From positions 1 through 49,687 of the forward strand of contig JAXGMN010000075.1 of assembly GCA_040768665.1 (NCBI GenBank): a stretch of DNA of 49,687 nucleotides, read 5' to 3'. Positions within the stretch are counted from its first letter, which is position 1. Every line of letters begins with the position of its first letter. The position numbers were made by a program, and so were the translations under genes. Positions 26,101 to 41,100 of this stretch are shown here, in pieces. Under the pieces are notes generated by a model that did not search any database, was not told the origin of the DNA, and saw nothing but the letters and a program-made list of their open reading frames with translations. Origin of the DNA: JABWBD01 sp040768665. Its GTDB lineage: Bacteria; Planctomycetota; Planctomycetia; Pirellulales; Thermoguttaceae.

Positions 26101-29100
26101 CGTGGCCGCGGGCAATCTGATCATCAACGGCACGAACGGCGACAACGCCATCAACTACACCGCCGGTCCCGGCGGCGGCATCTTCGGCGCCAACCTGACC
26201 GGTCTGGTCTCCGTCGACGCCTTCGAGACCTACGAGTTCTCGCAGAAGACCACACTGACCCTCAATGGTCTGGCCGGCAGCGACACGATCAACCTCAACA
26301 ATCCCAGTACACCCACGGGCCTGACGGGTATCACCGTTAACGGCGGCGACCCCACCGGCAGCGACACGCTGATCGTCAACGGCATCGCCGGGACGGCCGA
26401 CTCGTTCCTCTACACGCCGACCGGTGTCGGGGCCGGCACCGTCGTGAATCCTCCCGGTGGGCCGGCCTTGCAGCCGACCGTCACCTTTAGCGGGACCGAG
26501 CACCTCTCGGTCGTCGCCCAGTCCGCCGATGCCGACATCTTCCGCATCACCGGCACGACCAACAGCGACACCTTCGAGTTGACTCCTGGCGCGTCGATCG
26601 ACACCTTCACGGCGACCGGATTCAGCGTGGGCGCCGGCGCGTTCAATTTCGTACCCGTCACCTTCTCGGGTTTCCGCGCCTTCATAGCCGCTCCCACCAA
26701 TTTCGGACCCGTCGGCGGCTCCGACACGCTGATCGTCAACGGCACGTCTGCCGACGACGTCATCACCTTGCTGCCCCAGACCGGATTCCCGGCCTTCCCG
26801 GCCATCACGGTCAATGGCAGCACGGAAATCACCTTCGGCTCGATCGCCGGCAAGGTCGATGAGGTTATCCTCCGCGGCCTGGAAGGCAACGATACCTTCA
26901 ATATCGCCTTCGACGCGACCACCGACGCCCAATTCCGCGACCTGACCGTCCGCGTCCAGGGCGGCGATTCGGATGCCTCCAGCGATGTGCTGAATTACAC
27001 GGGAACCGGCGGCAACATCAGCATTGACTTCCAGAACCAGGTGCTGACCGAAGTGGGATTTGGACCGGTCGCCTTTACGGGCGTCGAGCGGCTCAACGTC
27101 GACGCGGCCAATGCCGACGTGGTCGTGCTCGGCGGTCCGGACGACGATCAGTTTATCGTCACACCCGACGTCACCGCCATCGAAGTCTTCCGTGAAGGGT
27201 TCACTCCGTTGGTGCGGGTGAACAACGTGGACGAATTCGACGTTGACGGCCTGGGCGGCGTCAACGAACTGACCGTCATCGCCACCGAAGCAGCGAACAC
27301 CATCGACATCGACGACGACGAGGTGAACATCACCGGCCGGCAATTCGTCGACTATGTCAACATCGCCAACCTCAACGTCTTCGGCCTGGCGGGCGACGAC
27401 ACCTTCAACGTCACCACGTCGGCCACTAGCCCGACGATCTTCATCGATGGCGGCGACCCGATCGGCGAAACCCCCGGCGATCAGATCAACGTCGACGCCG
27501 GCGGTCTGGGGGTCGCGCTGGAAGCAGGACCGGAAACCGATGAAGGCGGCATCCTCGTGGGAGACCACGAGCGCATCAGCTTCGATCACATCGAGGGGGT
27601 TAGCATCGCGAACGTCGCTTGCGCTCTGATCATCGGCACGAATGCCGACGACGACATTACCGTCATCGCACGTGATGCCTCGACCCACCCCCTGGCCGAC
27701 GGCGTTCAAGACTTCACCACGTCGGTCAATGGCGGGCTGACGATCCTCTGGATCGACGTCAACGAACTCTATATCGACGCCCTGGCCGGCGACGACGACA
27801 TCGTGCTGCGGACCCCGGCGCCCAACGACGCCGAGTGGGATGTCGACGTCTTCATCGCCGGTGGTGCGCCTTCGGCCGGCCCGGATTTGTCCGAAGGGGA
27901 TCGGCTCGTCCTGGAAACACCCTTCTCCGACAACATCATCTTCAGGCCGACCGGGTCGGACACTGCTGAGATTGAAATCGTCGAGGCTGTCAACAATTCG
28001 CTGATCACCATCGGCCAGTTCACCGTGGCCTGCCCGAATCTGGCCTACACCTCCGATCCGGGCGGAATCGAACTGTTCGTGTACGACGGCGAGGCGGGCG
28101 ACGACTCGCTCACCATCGATACGTTCTGGATCGACGGCGCCCAAGTGCTCACGCCCGCCGTGCAGTTCGACGCGGGCAACATTCAGTTCCAAGACAATGC
28201 TTTCCAGAATTTCGTCAGCTCGCCACTGTACTTCGAGGGGCTCGGCAACGGCGGGAGCCTGACGTTTACCGATGTCGGCCGAATCGACACCCTGGTGTAT
28301 CGCGGTACCGACACCGACGACGATTTCGACGTCGATCCGGCGGGAGTCGTGCTGCTGAATACTCGCATCCCGGTCAATACGCCTGGTATTGCCGATCTCG
28401 TCCTCCAAGGACTCGACGGCGACGACACCTTCGTCCTCCACGGACAATTGCCTTTCGACGCGCTGTACGTTGAGGGAGGCGACCCGTCGGCGAGCGACGT
28501 GGTCGTTCTCAAGGCGCCCCAGGAGGCCGTTGATGTCACCATCCGCCCCAACGACGTTGAGTTGTCGGTGACCGATATCACCGGTCTGGGATCGCCCATA
28601 ATGACGACCGGCGTTGAGGATATCCTTTTTGAGGGACACGGCCTCAACGACGACCTGACCGTCGATCTTCACCGAGGGACGGCGGTGGCCCGCGTCGAGA
28701 ATTGGGTTCTCAGCGGCACCGATCGCGTTTCCTCGAATGTCCTTCCCAACGTGCTGTTCACGCGTGTGGAAGACTTCCAGCTTGAGGGCGGAAACGAGCC
28801 CACCATCGCCACCTTTGCCATCGTGGGGCTGGAAGGCGCCCAGACCTACACCTATGACAGCCGGAGCCCCGGCGACTCGCTGATCATCGAAGGCACCGCC
28901 GACGCCGACAACTTCACTGCCAGCCTCGACGGCAGCGGCAACGAGCAAGTCACGGCGGTCTATGCCGAAGGGCCGACGACGGTCAACACGCTCAACATGG
29001 ACGGGCAGGATGAACTCGTTCTGGACATGCTGGGCGGAAACGATCTGGTGACCGTCGACGTCGACGGTACGGACGTGATCGACACGCCCATCGTGGTCAA

Positions 29101-32100
29101 GGGCGGCGCCGGACTGGACGACCTGGTCATCACCGGCACACCGAGCCCGAACAACGTCGACGAGGTCGTCTACACCGTTGGCCCGCTGGCGGACCGCGGC
29201 CGACTGCTGTACGAGGACATCAACGACGTCCCGCTGATGTGGATCGAATTCACCGAGCTGGAACCCGTCCACGACTACGTGCCCGCCAATCTTACGGTCT
29301 ACGGCAACCACGCCGACAACGCCATCAACTACACGGTAGGCCCGAACAGCGGGGACAATCTTCCCCCGAATCCCGGTAACCCGCTCAATCCGGGCGACGT
29401 GGAGACGGGCCTCATCTCGGTCGATGCTTACGAAACGATCGAGTTCGGCAACAAGCTCGCCGTGAACATCGATGGCCGCGCCGGCGACGATAAGGTGAAC
29501 GTGGCCGACACGTCCAATCCCGGCGCTTCCGGTGCGCTGACCCTTGCCGGCAACGATCCCAGCGCCAGCGATGCCGTGGTGCTCAACGGTACCACCGGGA
29601 CCGACACGGTCGAGATCGAGATCACCGGTCCGCACTCGGCAACCGTCACGATTAACTCGGACGTCACCTTCGTCTATACGACCGAGAAATTGATCTACAA
29701 CGGTCTCGGCGGCGAGGACAACGTTTCCATCCTGGGAATCGCGGGAATCGCCGATGGCGACAACCGATTCGTGTTCACACCGGGCCCGGCCCGCGATTCC
29801 GGCTCGATCACCGGCTACCACGACGCGGCGGCGACCGACGTGCCGTTCCTGCCGATTGACTTGCTGGAGTTGGGTGTCGCCGGTTCGATCGAGTTCGTTG
29901 GCAACAGTGTCGGAGACAACACCCTGGTCGTCATGGGCACCAGCGGGCGCGACATCGTCGACGTCGCCGCTACCACGGGCAATATCACCGTGACCACGCC
30001 CGTCGGCGAGTATGTGGAACTGCGCAACGACAATATCGACAACCTCGAGATCGAGACACTCGAGGGCGACGACCAAGTGAATCTCGTTTTCCCCTTGAGT
30101 GTGTTCAGCTCGATCAGGGTCAACGGCGGCGATCCCTCGGCCAGCGACTTGCTGACAATTGAGGCGGGCTCGGGCAGGATCACACCGAGTTCGAGCGAGC
30201 CGGCCGAGACGATTATCAGCAATCTGGGAGCGGGTCAGCCGAATGTTGTCACTACTGGTATCGAGGACATTCTGTTCGATGGCATTGGAGCCGCCGCCGA
30301 CCTGACGGTCGATCTTGGCAATGGCATGGCGACGGCGCGCGTCGACGTTTCGCCTCTGAGCAACACCGACCGCGTGGTGTCGAACGTCTTGCCAACCGTG
30401 CTGTTCACGGATGTCAACGACTTCCAGCTCGAAGGCGGCAATGAGCCGACCACGGCAACCTTCGCCGCAGTCGGCCTGGAAGGGGCCGATACCTACACCT
30501 TCGACAGCAAGAGCGACGGCGACCGGCTCGTCGTCGAAGGCACCGAAGACGTCGACACCATGACGGTCACCCTCGATGGCAGCGGCAACCTGCAGATCGA
30601 CAACGTCTACACGGGTGGGTCGGACACGATCAACACGATCGGCATGGACACCACCGACGAACTCGCTTTGTATGCCCTCGGCGGCGCCGACCTGATCACC
30701 GTCGACGTCGACGCACCCAATGCACCGGTCTTCGTCGACGGCGGGAATCCGATCGGGGTGATCCCGGGAGATGTTTTGGTCGTCAAGCAGGCGTTCGCAT
30801 TCTTCGCTGGCCCGGAAGTCGATGAGGGCGGATTCTTCACCCTCGGCGGCACGGTCAGTTACGACCACATTGAGTCGCTCGTGGTCGATACGCCGGACAA
30901 CGGGAACGGTGGCTGCACATTCATCATTTTCGGAACCGATGGCGACGACGACATCACGGTCATCGCTCGCGACGCTTCGACCCATGCCGGGGCCGACGGA
31001 GTGCAGGACTTTACCGTGAGCGTGAACGGCGGCCCGGAGTTGTTCTTCATCGATCAGCCGTCGCTGGCCATCGAGGCATTGGCGGGCGACGACGACATTG
31101 TGATCCGCGCCCCTGCCCCGAACAATGCGGAATGGGACGTGGAACTGACCGTCATCGGTGGCGCTCCGTCGGCGGTCACCGGCGACCAGGGCGACGTCCT
31201 GGAAGTGGAAACGCCCGGCGATTCGGCTGCGGAACAAGTCGTCTACACGCCGACCGGTTCCGATACCGGACTGATGGTGATCTCCAGCGGCGCATTGCAC
31301 ATCGCGACGATCACAATCCAGAACACGCCGTTTGTGCCGCCCGTCGGTTGCCCAGTGGTTCCCGGCAATGTCATTGGAGGCAACGGCGGCATCGAGACGC
31401 TGATTTACGACGGCGAGAGCGACGGCGAAACCGGCGCGGATACTATTTTGGTCAATGGGGACGGGTTCGGCGTTGCCGACCTCTTCGTCCACCGGCCCGG
31501 CGCGGCCGCCGATGCCGGCAGTGTCGACGTTTCGTCCGACGGAGTCACGCTGCTTGGGATCAGTTATCAGAACCTGACCGTGGCGGGCAACGTGAAGGTC
31601 GACGGCCTCACCGGCGACGATCGACTGGTCGCTCAAGGCAGCGGCGACGCTGACATACTCAACGCCGCCTTCACGGCCTCCAATGCGATCAGCGTCGTAT
31701 TGGCGAATTCCTTCGGCACACACGTCGGCCTGGCTTCGGCGAACGTCGAGAACTACCGACTGGAAACGTTCGAAGGCGACGACGTCATCAATCTGAACAC
31801 CGTGGTGAACGCCACCGGCGAATTTTTGGTCTTCGGTGGCAGCCCGGGCGCCAGCGACCTGCTCGTTCTCAATGCCCCGGGAGGCACGGTCGTCAACGTG
31901 GTTGTCACGCCCAATGCCGTCGATCCGACACAAACCAACGTCACCGGCTTCGGTGCTCCCGTGATCGCCGTCAAAGGTATCGAGGACATCTTGTTCGACG
32001 GCGCCGGGAATAATGACAACCTGACCGTCGACCTCGGCAACGGGCGAGCCACCGCGCGAGTCGACAACTCGGCTCTCTCCGACGGCGATCGCGTCGTTTC

Positions 32101-35100
32101 CAGTGTCCTGCCGACGGTGTTCTTCAGGGATGTTCTCGGCTTCGAACTGGAGGGAGGCAATGAACCCACGACGGCCACCTTCGCCATCGATCTTCAGGAG
32201 GCCTCCGGCACTTATACCTTTGACAGCCGAAGCGCGGGCGATACCCTGATCATCGAAGGCACCTCCGACGCCGACACCTTCACGGTCAGTCTCGACGGCA
32301 GCGGCCGCGAGCAGATCGCAGTCGTCTACAGCGGGGGGGCGACCACGGTCAATACGATCAACATGAACGCGGCGGACGAAATCGTTCTGGATATGCTCGG
32401 CGGGGGCGACCTGGCGGTCGTCAATGTCGATGGCACCAGCGTCGTCGATACGCCGATCGTGGTCAAAGGCGGCGCCGGGTCCGACGGTCTGGTCGTTCAC
32501 GGCACGCCGGGGCCCGCGATCGACGAAGTCATCTATACCCCCGGCCCCACGGCCGATCGCGGGCGGCTCGTCTATGAAGATGCGAGCGATACGGCGCGGA
32601 TGAGCATCGAGTTCGAGGGCCTGGAGCCGGTTTACGACTACATTCCTGCCAATCTCACCGTGCTCGGCAACAACGCCGCGAACGCCATCAACTACGACCT
32701 TGGCCCGAACAGCGGCTCTGCCGGTGTCCTGAATCCGAATGGTGTCGAGACCGGCCGGATCTCCGTCGACCAATTCGAAACGATCGAGTTCGGCAATAAG
32801 ATCAACGTGTTGATCGACGGTCGCGCCGGCAGCGACGAAGTGAATTCGTCCGATCCCTCCAACCCCGGTGCCTCCGGCCAATTGACCATCGCTGCCGACG
32901 ACCCGACGGCGAGCGACCTGGTGGTACTCAACGGCACCATCGGCGCCGATACCGTGAATATCGAGATCCTCAGCGAGCACTCCGCCACCGTGACGATCAA
33001 CGGCGCGGTGACGAACGTCAACACCACCGAAGGTCTGGTCTTCAACGGCCTCGGCGGCGACGACAACCTGACCATCCAGGGTATCCTGGGCGGCGACAAT
33101 CGCTTCATCTTCACGCCGGGCGCCAACCTCGACTCGGGCCTTGTCGAAGGGTACGACGAGTTCTTCGGCCCTGCCTTCGTGCCCGTCGAATTCGTCAACC
33201 TCGGCCAGTTCGGAACGCTCACCTTCGACGGCAACAGCGGATTCGGCGCGAACACCTTGGCCATCAAGGGAACCGATGCCGACGACTTGGTGGACGTCGC
33301 GGCCAACGGCGACATCACGCTCACCAGCTTGACCGGAACCCACGTTACGATGTCGTCGATCCTGATCGACAACCTCGTCCTGGAAACCTTCGACGGTGAC
33401 GACACGATCACGATCGCCGGCCCCGTCACCGCTTACGACACGGTGGCGGTCGACGGCGGCAGCCCCGGTGCGTCGGATGTGTTGAACTACACCGGCGGGG
33501 GCGGTGCCGTAACGGTCGATTTGGAGGCCCGCACGGTGAGCGAAGGCGCGCCGGTTGCCTACAGCGGAATCGAGACGATCAACCTCGATGCCGGTGCCGT
33601 GAGCCCGACCGTTGTGGCCACCAGCGGCGACGACAATCTGACGGTGACGGTGCTCGGCGCCAATTCCGGCCACATCGAGCACGGCCCTGCCGTTCAGAAA
33701 CTGGGCGAATTGCTGCAGGATCCCCAGCCGCCGTTGATCAACTACTTCAATACCGGCGGCAACGCGCTGAACGTCGACCTAGCGGGCGGCGAGGACACCC
33801 TGAACGTGTTCGGCAACGCGCTGCCGCAGGCCATTGAGGTCGACGGTGTGGCCGGCGCGGTGTCGATCGACGACAACGCGGATCTTTCCAACGATGGCGT
33901 GGTGGCCTACACCAATGCCGAATCGCTCGGCGTCTTCGGTCTGGAAGGCAGCGATACCTTCACGGTCACCGCGGGCGACATCCCGATCTTCGTCGACGGC
34001 GGCGATCCGATCGGTGTGGTTCCCGGAGATACGCTGATCGTCACCAATGCCTTCGCCTTCTTCGCCGGTCCGGAATCGGACGAGGGCGGTTTCTACACGC
34101 TCGGCGCGACTGTGAGCTTCGATCACATCGAATCGCTTGTCGTGGATCCGGGGGATGACGCGTGCCCGTTCGTCATTCTTGGAACCGACGGCGACGACGA
34201 CATTACGGTGATCGCTCGCGATGACTCGACTCATGCCGGGACCGACGGCGTGCAAGACTTCACGGTGAGTGTCAACAGCAGCCCGGAGATTCTCTTTATC
34301 AATCAGCCTGTCCTGGCGATTGAAGCCCTGGCGGGCGACGACGATATCGTGATCCGCGCCCCGGCCCCGAACAACGCCGCGTGGGACGTAAACGTCACCG
34401 TCGTCGGTGGCGCTCCGTCTGCGGTCACCGGCGATCAGGGCGACGTCCTGGAAGTGGAAACGCCCGGTGCGTCGGCTGCTGAACAAGTCGTTTACACGCC
34501 GACCGGTTCCGATACCGGCGTGATGGTGATCTCCAGCGGCGCATTGCACATCGCGACGATTACGATCCAGAACACGCCGTTTGTGCCGGCGAACCCGGAG
34601 TGCCCAACGCTTCCCGAGCCGATCATCGGAGGCAACGGCGGCATCGAGACCCTTATTTACGACGGCGAGAGCGACGGTGAAACCGGCGCCGACACCCTGG
34701 TGGTGAGAGGCGACGGATTCGGCGTTGCCGACCTCTTCCGGCATCGTCCCGGCGCGGCTGCCGATGCCGGCAGTGTCGACGTCTCCTCCGACGGCGTCAC
34801 GTTGCTGGGGATCAGCTATCAGAATCTGACCGTGGCGGGCAGCGTGAGGGTCGACGGCCTCACCGGCGACGACCGGTTGGTGGCCCAGGGCACCGCCGAC
34901 GCCGACGTGCTCACCGCCTCCTTCACCGCTTCCAACGCGATCAGCATCGCGCTGGCGAATTCCCTCGGGCCCCATGTTCCATTGGCCTCTGCGAACGTCG
35001 AAAACTACCGATTGGAGACGTTCGAGGGCGACGACGTCGTCAACCTGTCCGGCATCGTGAATGCGACAGGCGAGTTCCTCCTCTTCGGCGGCAGCCCGGG

Positions 35101-38100
35101 CGCCAGCGATTTGCTCGTGCTGCTTGCTCCGAGTGTTGCATCGGTGAGCACGACGATCACGCCCAACACCGCCGATCCGACACAAACCGACATCACCGAC
35201 TACGGTGCGCCCGTGATCGCCGTCAAAGGCTTTGAGGAGATCTTGTTCGATGGTGCAGGCACCGGCGCAAGTGGTGACAACCTGACGGTCGACCTTGGCA
35301 ACGGTCGCGCATCGGCTCGAGTAGCCAACTCGGCTCTCTCCGATGGCGATCGCTTGGTATCCGACGTATTGCCGATCGTGCTCTTCCGGGATGTTGCCGC
35401 CTTCGAACTCGAAGGGGGCAACGAGCCCACGACGGCCACCTTCGCCGTCGATCTCCAGGAGGCTGTTACCTACACCTTCGACAGCCGCAGTGCGGGCGAC
35501 ACGCTCGTCGTCGAAGGCACTTCGGACGCCGATACGTTCACCGTCAGTCTCGACGGCACCGGCCGCGAGCAGATTGCAGCCGTCTACAGCGGCGGCGCGA
35601 CGACGATCAATACGATCAATATGAACGCGGCCGATGAAATCGTTCTCCTCACCCTCGGCGGCGATGACGACGCCGTCGTCACGGTCAACGGCACCGCCCT
35701 GATCGACACGCTGATCACCTTCGACGGCGGCACCGGCTCCGATCTACTGACGGTGACCGGCACTTCGACGACCAACGTCGCGACGGTCACGTACACCCCC
35801 GGTCCGCAGATCCACTCCGGACGATTGGTGTACAACAACAATGCGATGATTATCGATTTCCTCAACCTGGAACCGGTGGTCGACCTGGTGGTCGCCACCA
35901 CGTTGACCGTCAACGGCACGAATGCCGACAACGCGATCAACTACATCGAGAGTCCCAACAACGCCGCATGGGACCTGGTGTCGGTCGACGGCTTCGAGAC
36001 GATCGAATTCGCCAACAAGGACCACCTGGTCATCGACGGGCTGGCCGGCGACGACGTCGTGAACCTGAACAATTCGGGCACGGCGGCGGTCGGCCTCTTG
36101 GACATCACGGTCGACGGCAGCGATCCCACTGCCAGCGACCTGGTGATTATCAACGGCACCACTGCCAACAACGCCATCACGGTCGATCTCCTGACGAACG
36201 ACGGGGCGAGGATCACGGGTGCCCAGCCCGTGCCGGTCATTGTCGACACCGCCGAGCACCTCACGATCAATGGACGGGGCGGCGCCGATTCCCTCACGGT
36301 TGTTACGCCGGCCGGTGTGCACGTCGTGTACGTCGCCGACGACGGCCCCATGGCCGACACCGGTGAGATCGAGGTTCGCCAGTCGCTGGCCCTGGGCGGC
36401 CAGACGCTCCTGCCAATGAACTTCCTCGGCCTGGGCACCGGCGGCAGCCTGACCCTGGCCGACGTCAGCGGCACGCGGGTCGACGCGGCGACGATCTCCT
36501 CGCGCGATGCCGCTAATGCCAGCGACGTGTTCGCGGTCAGCGGCGTGACCGGCACGGTCGTGCTCGACGAGATCTCCGGTGGCGCGACGAACGCGCAGAT
36601 GGTCGTGATCAACACGCCGGGCGTGCTCAACCTCGCGCTGCACGCCTTGGTCGGCGACGATGTCTTCAACGTCGCCGGAAACCATCCGTTCGCCAACGTG
36701 CTGGTTAACGGCGGCGATCCGAGCGGTTCCGACGTGCTCAATTTCCTGGGAGCGGGAGACGACATCGTCGTCGACCTGGCTGCCCGGACCGTCACCGAAG
36801 ACGCCTTCGGTCCGGTCGAGTTCATCGGCATCGAGCGGACGAATATCGCGGCCGCCGGCGCGGCGCTGACCGTCAACGCCACGGCCGAGGACGACGAGAT
36901 CACTTACCGTCCGACCGGCCCGCAGGCCGGCCAGTTCCAGAACGCCGGAGACAACACGCTCTTTACGTTCACCGCCGTGGCCGGGGCATTCACGATCAAT
37001 GGCCTGACCGAGGACGCCGACCACGTAATCGTCGAAGGCACTAATAGCCACGACGTGATCTACGTCGATTCGCCGGCCCGCACGGTAACCGTCGAAAACG
37101 TCTCCGGCGTCGATCTCAAGCCCGTCGTGCTTGGTGCCACGGTCGAAGCGGTCACGGTCAAGGCCCGTCTGGGCAACGACACCATTCTCGTCGTCCCGGC
37201 GGCGGGCCTGGCCCCGGCTCCGCTGAACAATTTGCGCGTGAACGTCGACGGTGGTGGTCCGTCCGCTAGCGATGCCTTGGTGATCGCCGCGGACGTCAGC
37301 GGCACTCCGCTGGACAATGCCACGCATTTCGTGGTCATCAACCACAGCCGCCGCGAGGACGAAGGCGTCGTGCGGATCTTCCGCGACACGCCCGGTATCG
37401 GCAACGATCCGACCCAATTGCCCGACATCTCCTTTGTGGACGTGGAAATCGTCTCGCCGCTACTGGCTGGCGTTGACCCGGTGACCGGGGAGCCGAATCT
37501 GCTGATTCTGGGTCCGGACCTCTACGAGCAGAACGAGTTCCGCACCACCGCCGCCTACATCGGCAGCGGATCAGCTCTGAACGTGACCAACCTGGCGATC
37601 TTCCCCAACGCCACGGAGCACCCGTTCGTTCCGGCCGACAACGACTTCTTCCGCTTCGTTGCCCAACACACCGGCACGCTCGATTTCCAAGTCTACTTCC
37701 AGCAGTTCAGTTCGGAACTGCTGCCGGCGGGCGGAAATCTGAACATCGCCGTCTATGATGCGCAAGGCGACTTCATCGCCGACAGCAGCCCCGCCCTGAA
37801 CGATGACGAGCGGGTTCGCATCCCCGTGGTGGCCGGACAGACCTACTATCTGCGGGTATATGGCGAGACGACCAACTTGCTGCAGAACACGGCGGTCAAC
37901 GGCTACGATATGACGATCGTCAACACGGCGCCGCCGGTGCCGTACGACCTGGAAGTCCGCGATATCATCGCGATGAGCACGATCGACAGCGCGGTCAACA
38001 CCGCGACGACGTTCAGCGGCTCGCCGGCTCCGCTGTACGCCAATCAGCCGCAGCAGGCGCTTTCGACGCAGAACGATTTCTACAACGGGAAGTACATCTA

Positions 38101-41100
38101 CTTCCTCTCGGGACCGAACGCCGGTCTCCGCGCGGAAATCGTCGATTACATCGGCGCCACCCAGAGCTTCGTGGTAACCGCTGGCACGCTGGCGGCCGCT
38201 CCCACGCTGGGCGACAGCTTCCTGGTCGAGTCGTACGACACGGGTCGGTCGCAGTTGGACGACATCACCCGCGACGAGACGCCGCTGATCTACATCCGTC
38301 TCGACGACGGCATCTTCCTGCACGATCTGCCGGGCAATCCGGTCAACGACACCCCGCCCGACCGAGTGATCCCGATCCCGTTTGTTTCCGATCAGACCCG
38401 CGATGCGGTGGATGTGTTGGCTGCGTTGGAGGAACCGGGCTACCGAATCGCCATCTTCGACGAGGGCACGCCGCAGCAGCCCAATGCTCTGCCGCAGGTG
38501 CCGATCGGATTCGCCCGCATGGTGGCGGAAGGCGTGTATGTCTTCGATTTCGGCAGCGACGCGATCAATCCGGCCGACCCGAACGGCCCCACCATCGCGT
38601 TCCCCTTGACCGACGGCAGCCACTTCCTCAGCGCCAAGGTTCAGATTCTCGATCCGAACATCAATCTGGACACCGATGCGGTCGCGCCGGGCATCCAATC
38701 GCCCACGGGTTTCGGAGCCCGCAGCGTTTCGATGGAACTCGTGGTGGACACGATCATTCCGCCGGTTTCGTTCGGCAATCCTAACGTGGAGGGCGATGGC
38801 CTGGCACCGGACAGCGACACCGGCGTCTCCCCGCCCAATCCCGATACGATCAACGACCGGGTTACCAGCGATGTGACGCCGACCTTCTGGGGGCGTGCCG
38901 AAGCGGACACGGTCGTGCGGCTCTATGCCGATGTCAACGGCGATGGCCTCCTGCAGATCGCTACCGACGTCTTCATCGGCCAGACCACGGCCATTCCGCT
39001 CGACGGTACCAACCAGTTCCCCAACGGCTACTGGGAAATCGAGTCGATCGTGAATCTCAACCGGGAGGACCTCTTCCCGTTCGACGGCCTGCGAACGATC
39101 TTCGTCACCGCCGAGGACGTGGCCGGCAACGTGAATGATGACGATGCGGCCGCCGATGTCCTGGAGATCTTCATCGATACCCAAGGACCGGTGATCGAAG
39201 GGGTGTTCATCTGCGACAGCGATATGGTCGGTCTGGGCGCCGGCAATACGCTACTGCGGTTCAACAGTGGCACGCCTGATATGATCACGGCCACTCTGCC
39301 GATTACCGGCCTGAATCCCGGGGACGTGGTTGTCGGGATCGACGTGCGGCCGGCCAATGGTCTGCTGTATGGGGTCGTCAACGGCGTCGCTCCCAACCCG
39401 GACCGCGTCGTCACCATCAACCCGCAGACGGGAGTCATCACCTCCAGCCAGGCCCTGTCGATGCCGCAGGTGCTCGCGGGAACCTCGTTCGGTGTCGATT
39501 TCAATCCGGTCGCCGACAGGTTGCGGATTGTCAGCGATACCGACCAGAATCTCCGCGTCAATGTCGCCACCGGGGCGGTCACCGTAGATCCGGCTCTCAA
39601 CCCCGGCAATCCCAACGTCGTGGCTGCGGCCTACACGAATATCGTGACCACCGGCACGACCACGCTCTACACGATCGACACCAACACCGACACGCTCAAC
39701 ATCCAGTTCCCCGCCAATGCGGGAACTCAGGTGGTGGTGGGAGCGCTGGGGGTGAATGCAACGAATGTCGCTGGATTCGACATCGCGGATGGCACCGGCA
39801 TCGCCTTCGCGTCGCTTACCGTCGGCGGAACGAACAGCCTCTACCGGATCAACCTCGCCACCGGGGCGGCCAGCGCGATCGATACCATCGGCGGCGGCTC
39901 GACCGCGGTCGGTGGGCTCACCGCTCTGCCGGCCTTCGACCTGTTCAATCCGAAGCCCACCGAGGGGCCCACCCCGCTGGTCTGGTGCCTCAAGATTCCG
40001 GTCACCGATCTGCCTGTTCGGTTGCCGCCGGACTTCCTCTACGATGCCCTCAAGCAGGAAGTGGCGGAAGATCCCGGCCGCTATCTGCTGGTCGGCGATA
40101 ATGTCGGACCGATTGCCATCAGGGAAGTCGTGGTTACGCAGTTCATCGGCTCGGACAACGTCGCCCACGCCAACATCGAGTTGTTCTTCTTCGAACCGCT
40201 TCCGGATGATCGGTACACATTGACCGTCAGCGGACTGATGGATCCGGTAGGGAACCTGCTCGACGGCGAGTCGAATGCTGTCGAACCCCAGGAAACTCCG
40301 GCCTTCCCGACAGGCGACGGCGTGGCGGGCGGCGACTTTGTGGCGCGGTTCACCGTCGACAGCCGTCCGGAAATCGGCGTCTGGGCCGCCGGCAGCGTCT
40401 ACGTCGACATCAACCAGAACTGGATCTTCGATCCCGACGTCGAGCACCAGTTCCCCGACAACACCAACCGCGACCTCGTCTTCAAGATGGGCTTCACCAG
40501 CGACGACGTGTTTGCGGGCAAGTTCACCGGACCAGGACCGGACGGCATCTTCGGCACCGCCGACGACCGCGCAGCGGCGGCCGGCAATGCCCTGGCCGAC
40601 GGCTTCGATCGCCTGGGCGCTTATGGCCGGGTGAGTGGCCAGTTCCGTTGGCTGATCGACACCGACAACGACGGCGTGGCCGACCTGAACATCTCGTCCA
40701 TCGACGCGCAGGGGGTTGTCGGGCCTGGCATCATCGATCCCGCGGCAATCAACGGCAGGCCCGTTGCCGGCAATTTCGACGGCTTCACGCAGAATGGCGA
40801 CGAAGTCGGCGTGTTCGACGGCACCCGGTGGTGGCTCGATACGAACCACGACTACAAGGTCGACACGTCCGTCGTCAGCCCCCTGAACGCCGGTCATCCA
40901 TTCGTTGGTGACTTCGACGGCGACGGGCTGGACGACCTGGCCACCTGGGCCGATGACCAGTTCTGGTTCGACCTGGCGTTCAATGGCTTCGGGGTCTACA
41001 CGGCGGGCGACCACGACGCGATCATCAACTTCGGGTTCATCGGCATCCGAGAGAGGCCGGCGACCGGCGATGTCGACCAGGACGGGATCGACGACCTGGC

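Noticed and set aside
25715..33682. Antisense open frame of 2,655 codons opposite the giant gene
   Set aside because: The plus-strand frame has coherent repeats, a sorting motif and a ribosome binding site. The antisense frame is a by-product of biased codon use (GAC, ATC, GTC, GGC) that leaves no stops on the other strand. Its product is low-complexity and domainless.
35744..37417. Antisense frames of more than 500 codons at 35744-37417, 37571-39184 and 39251-41233
   Set aside because: All are opposite the giant gene and share the same cause, absence of antisense stops in GC-rich repeat DNA.
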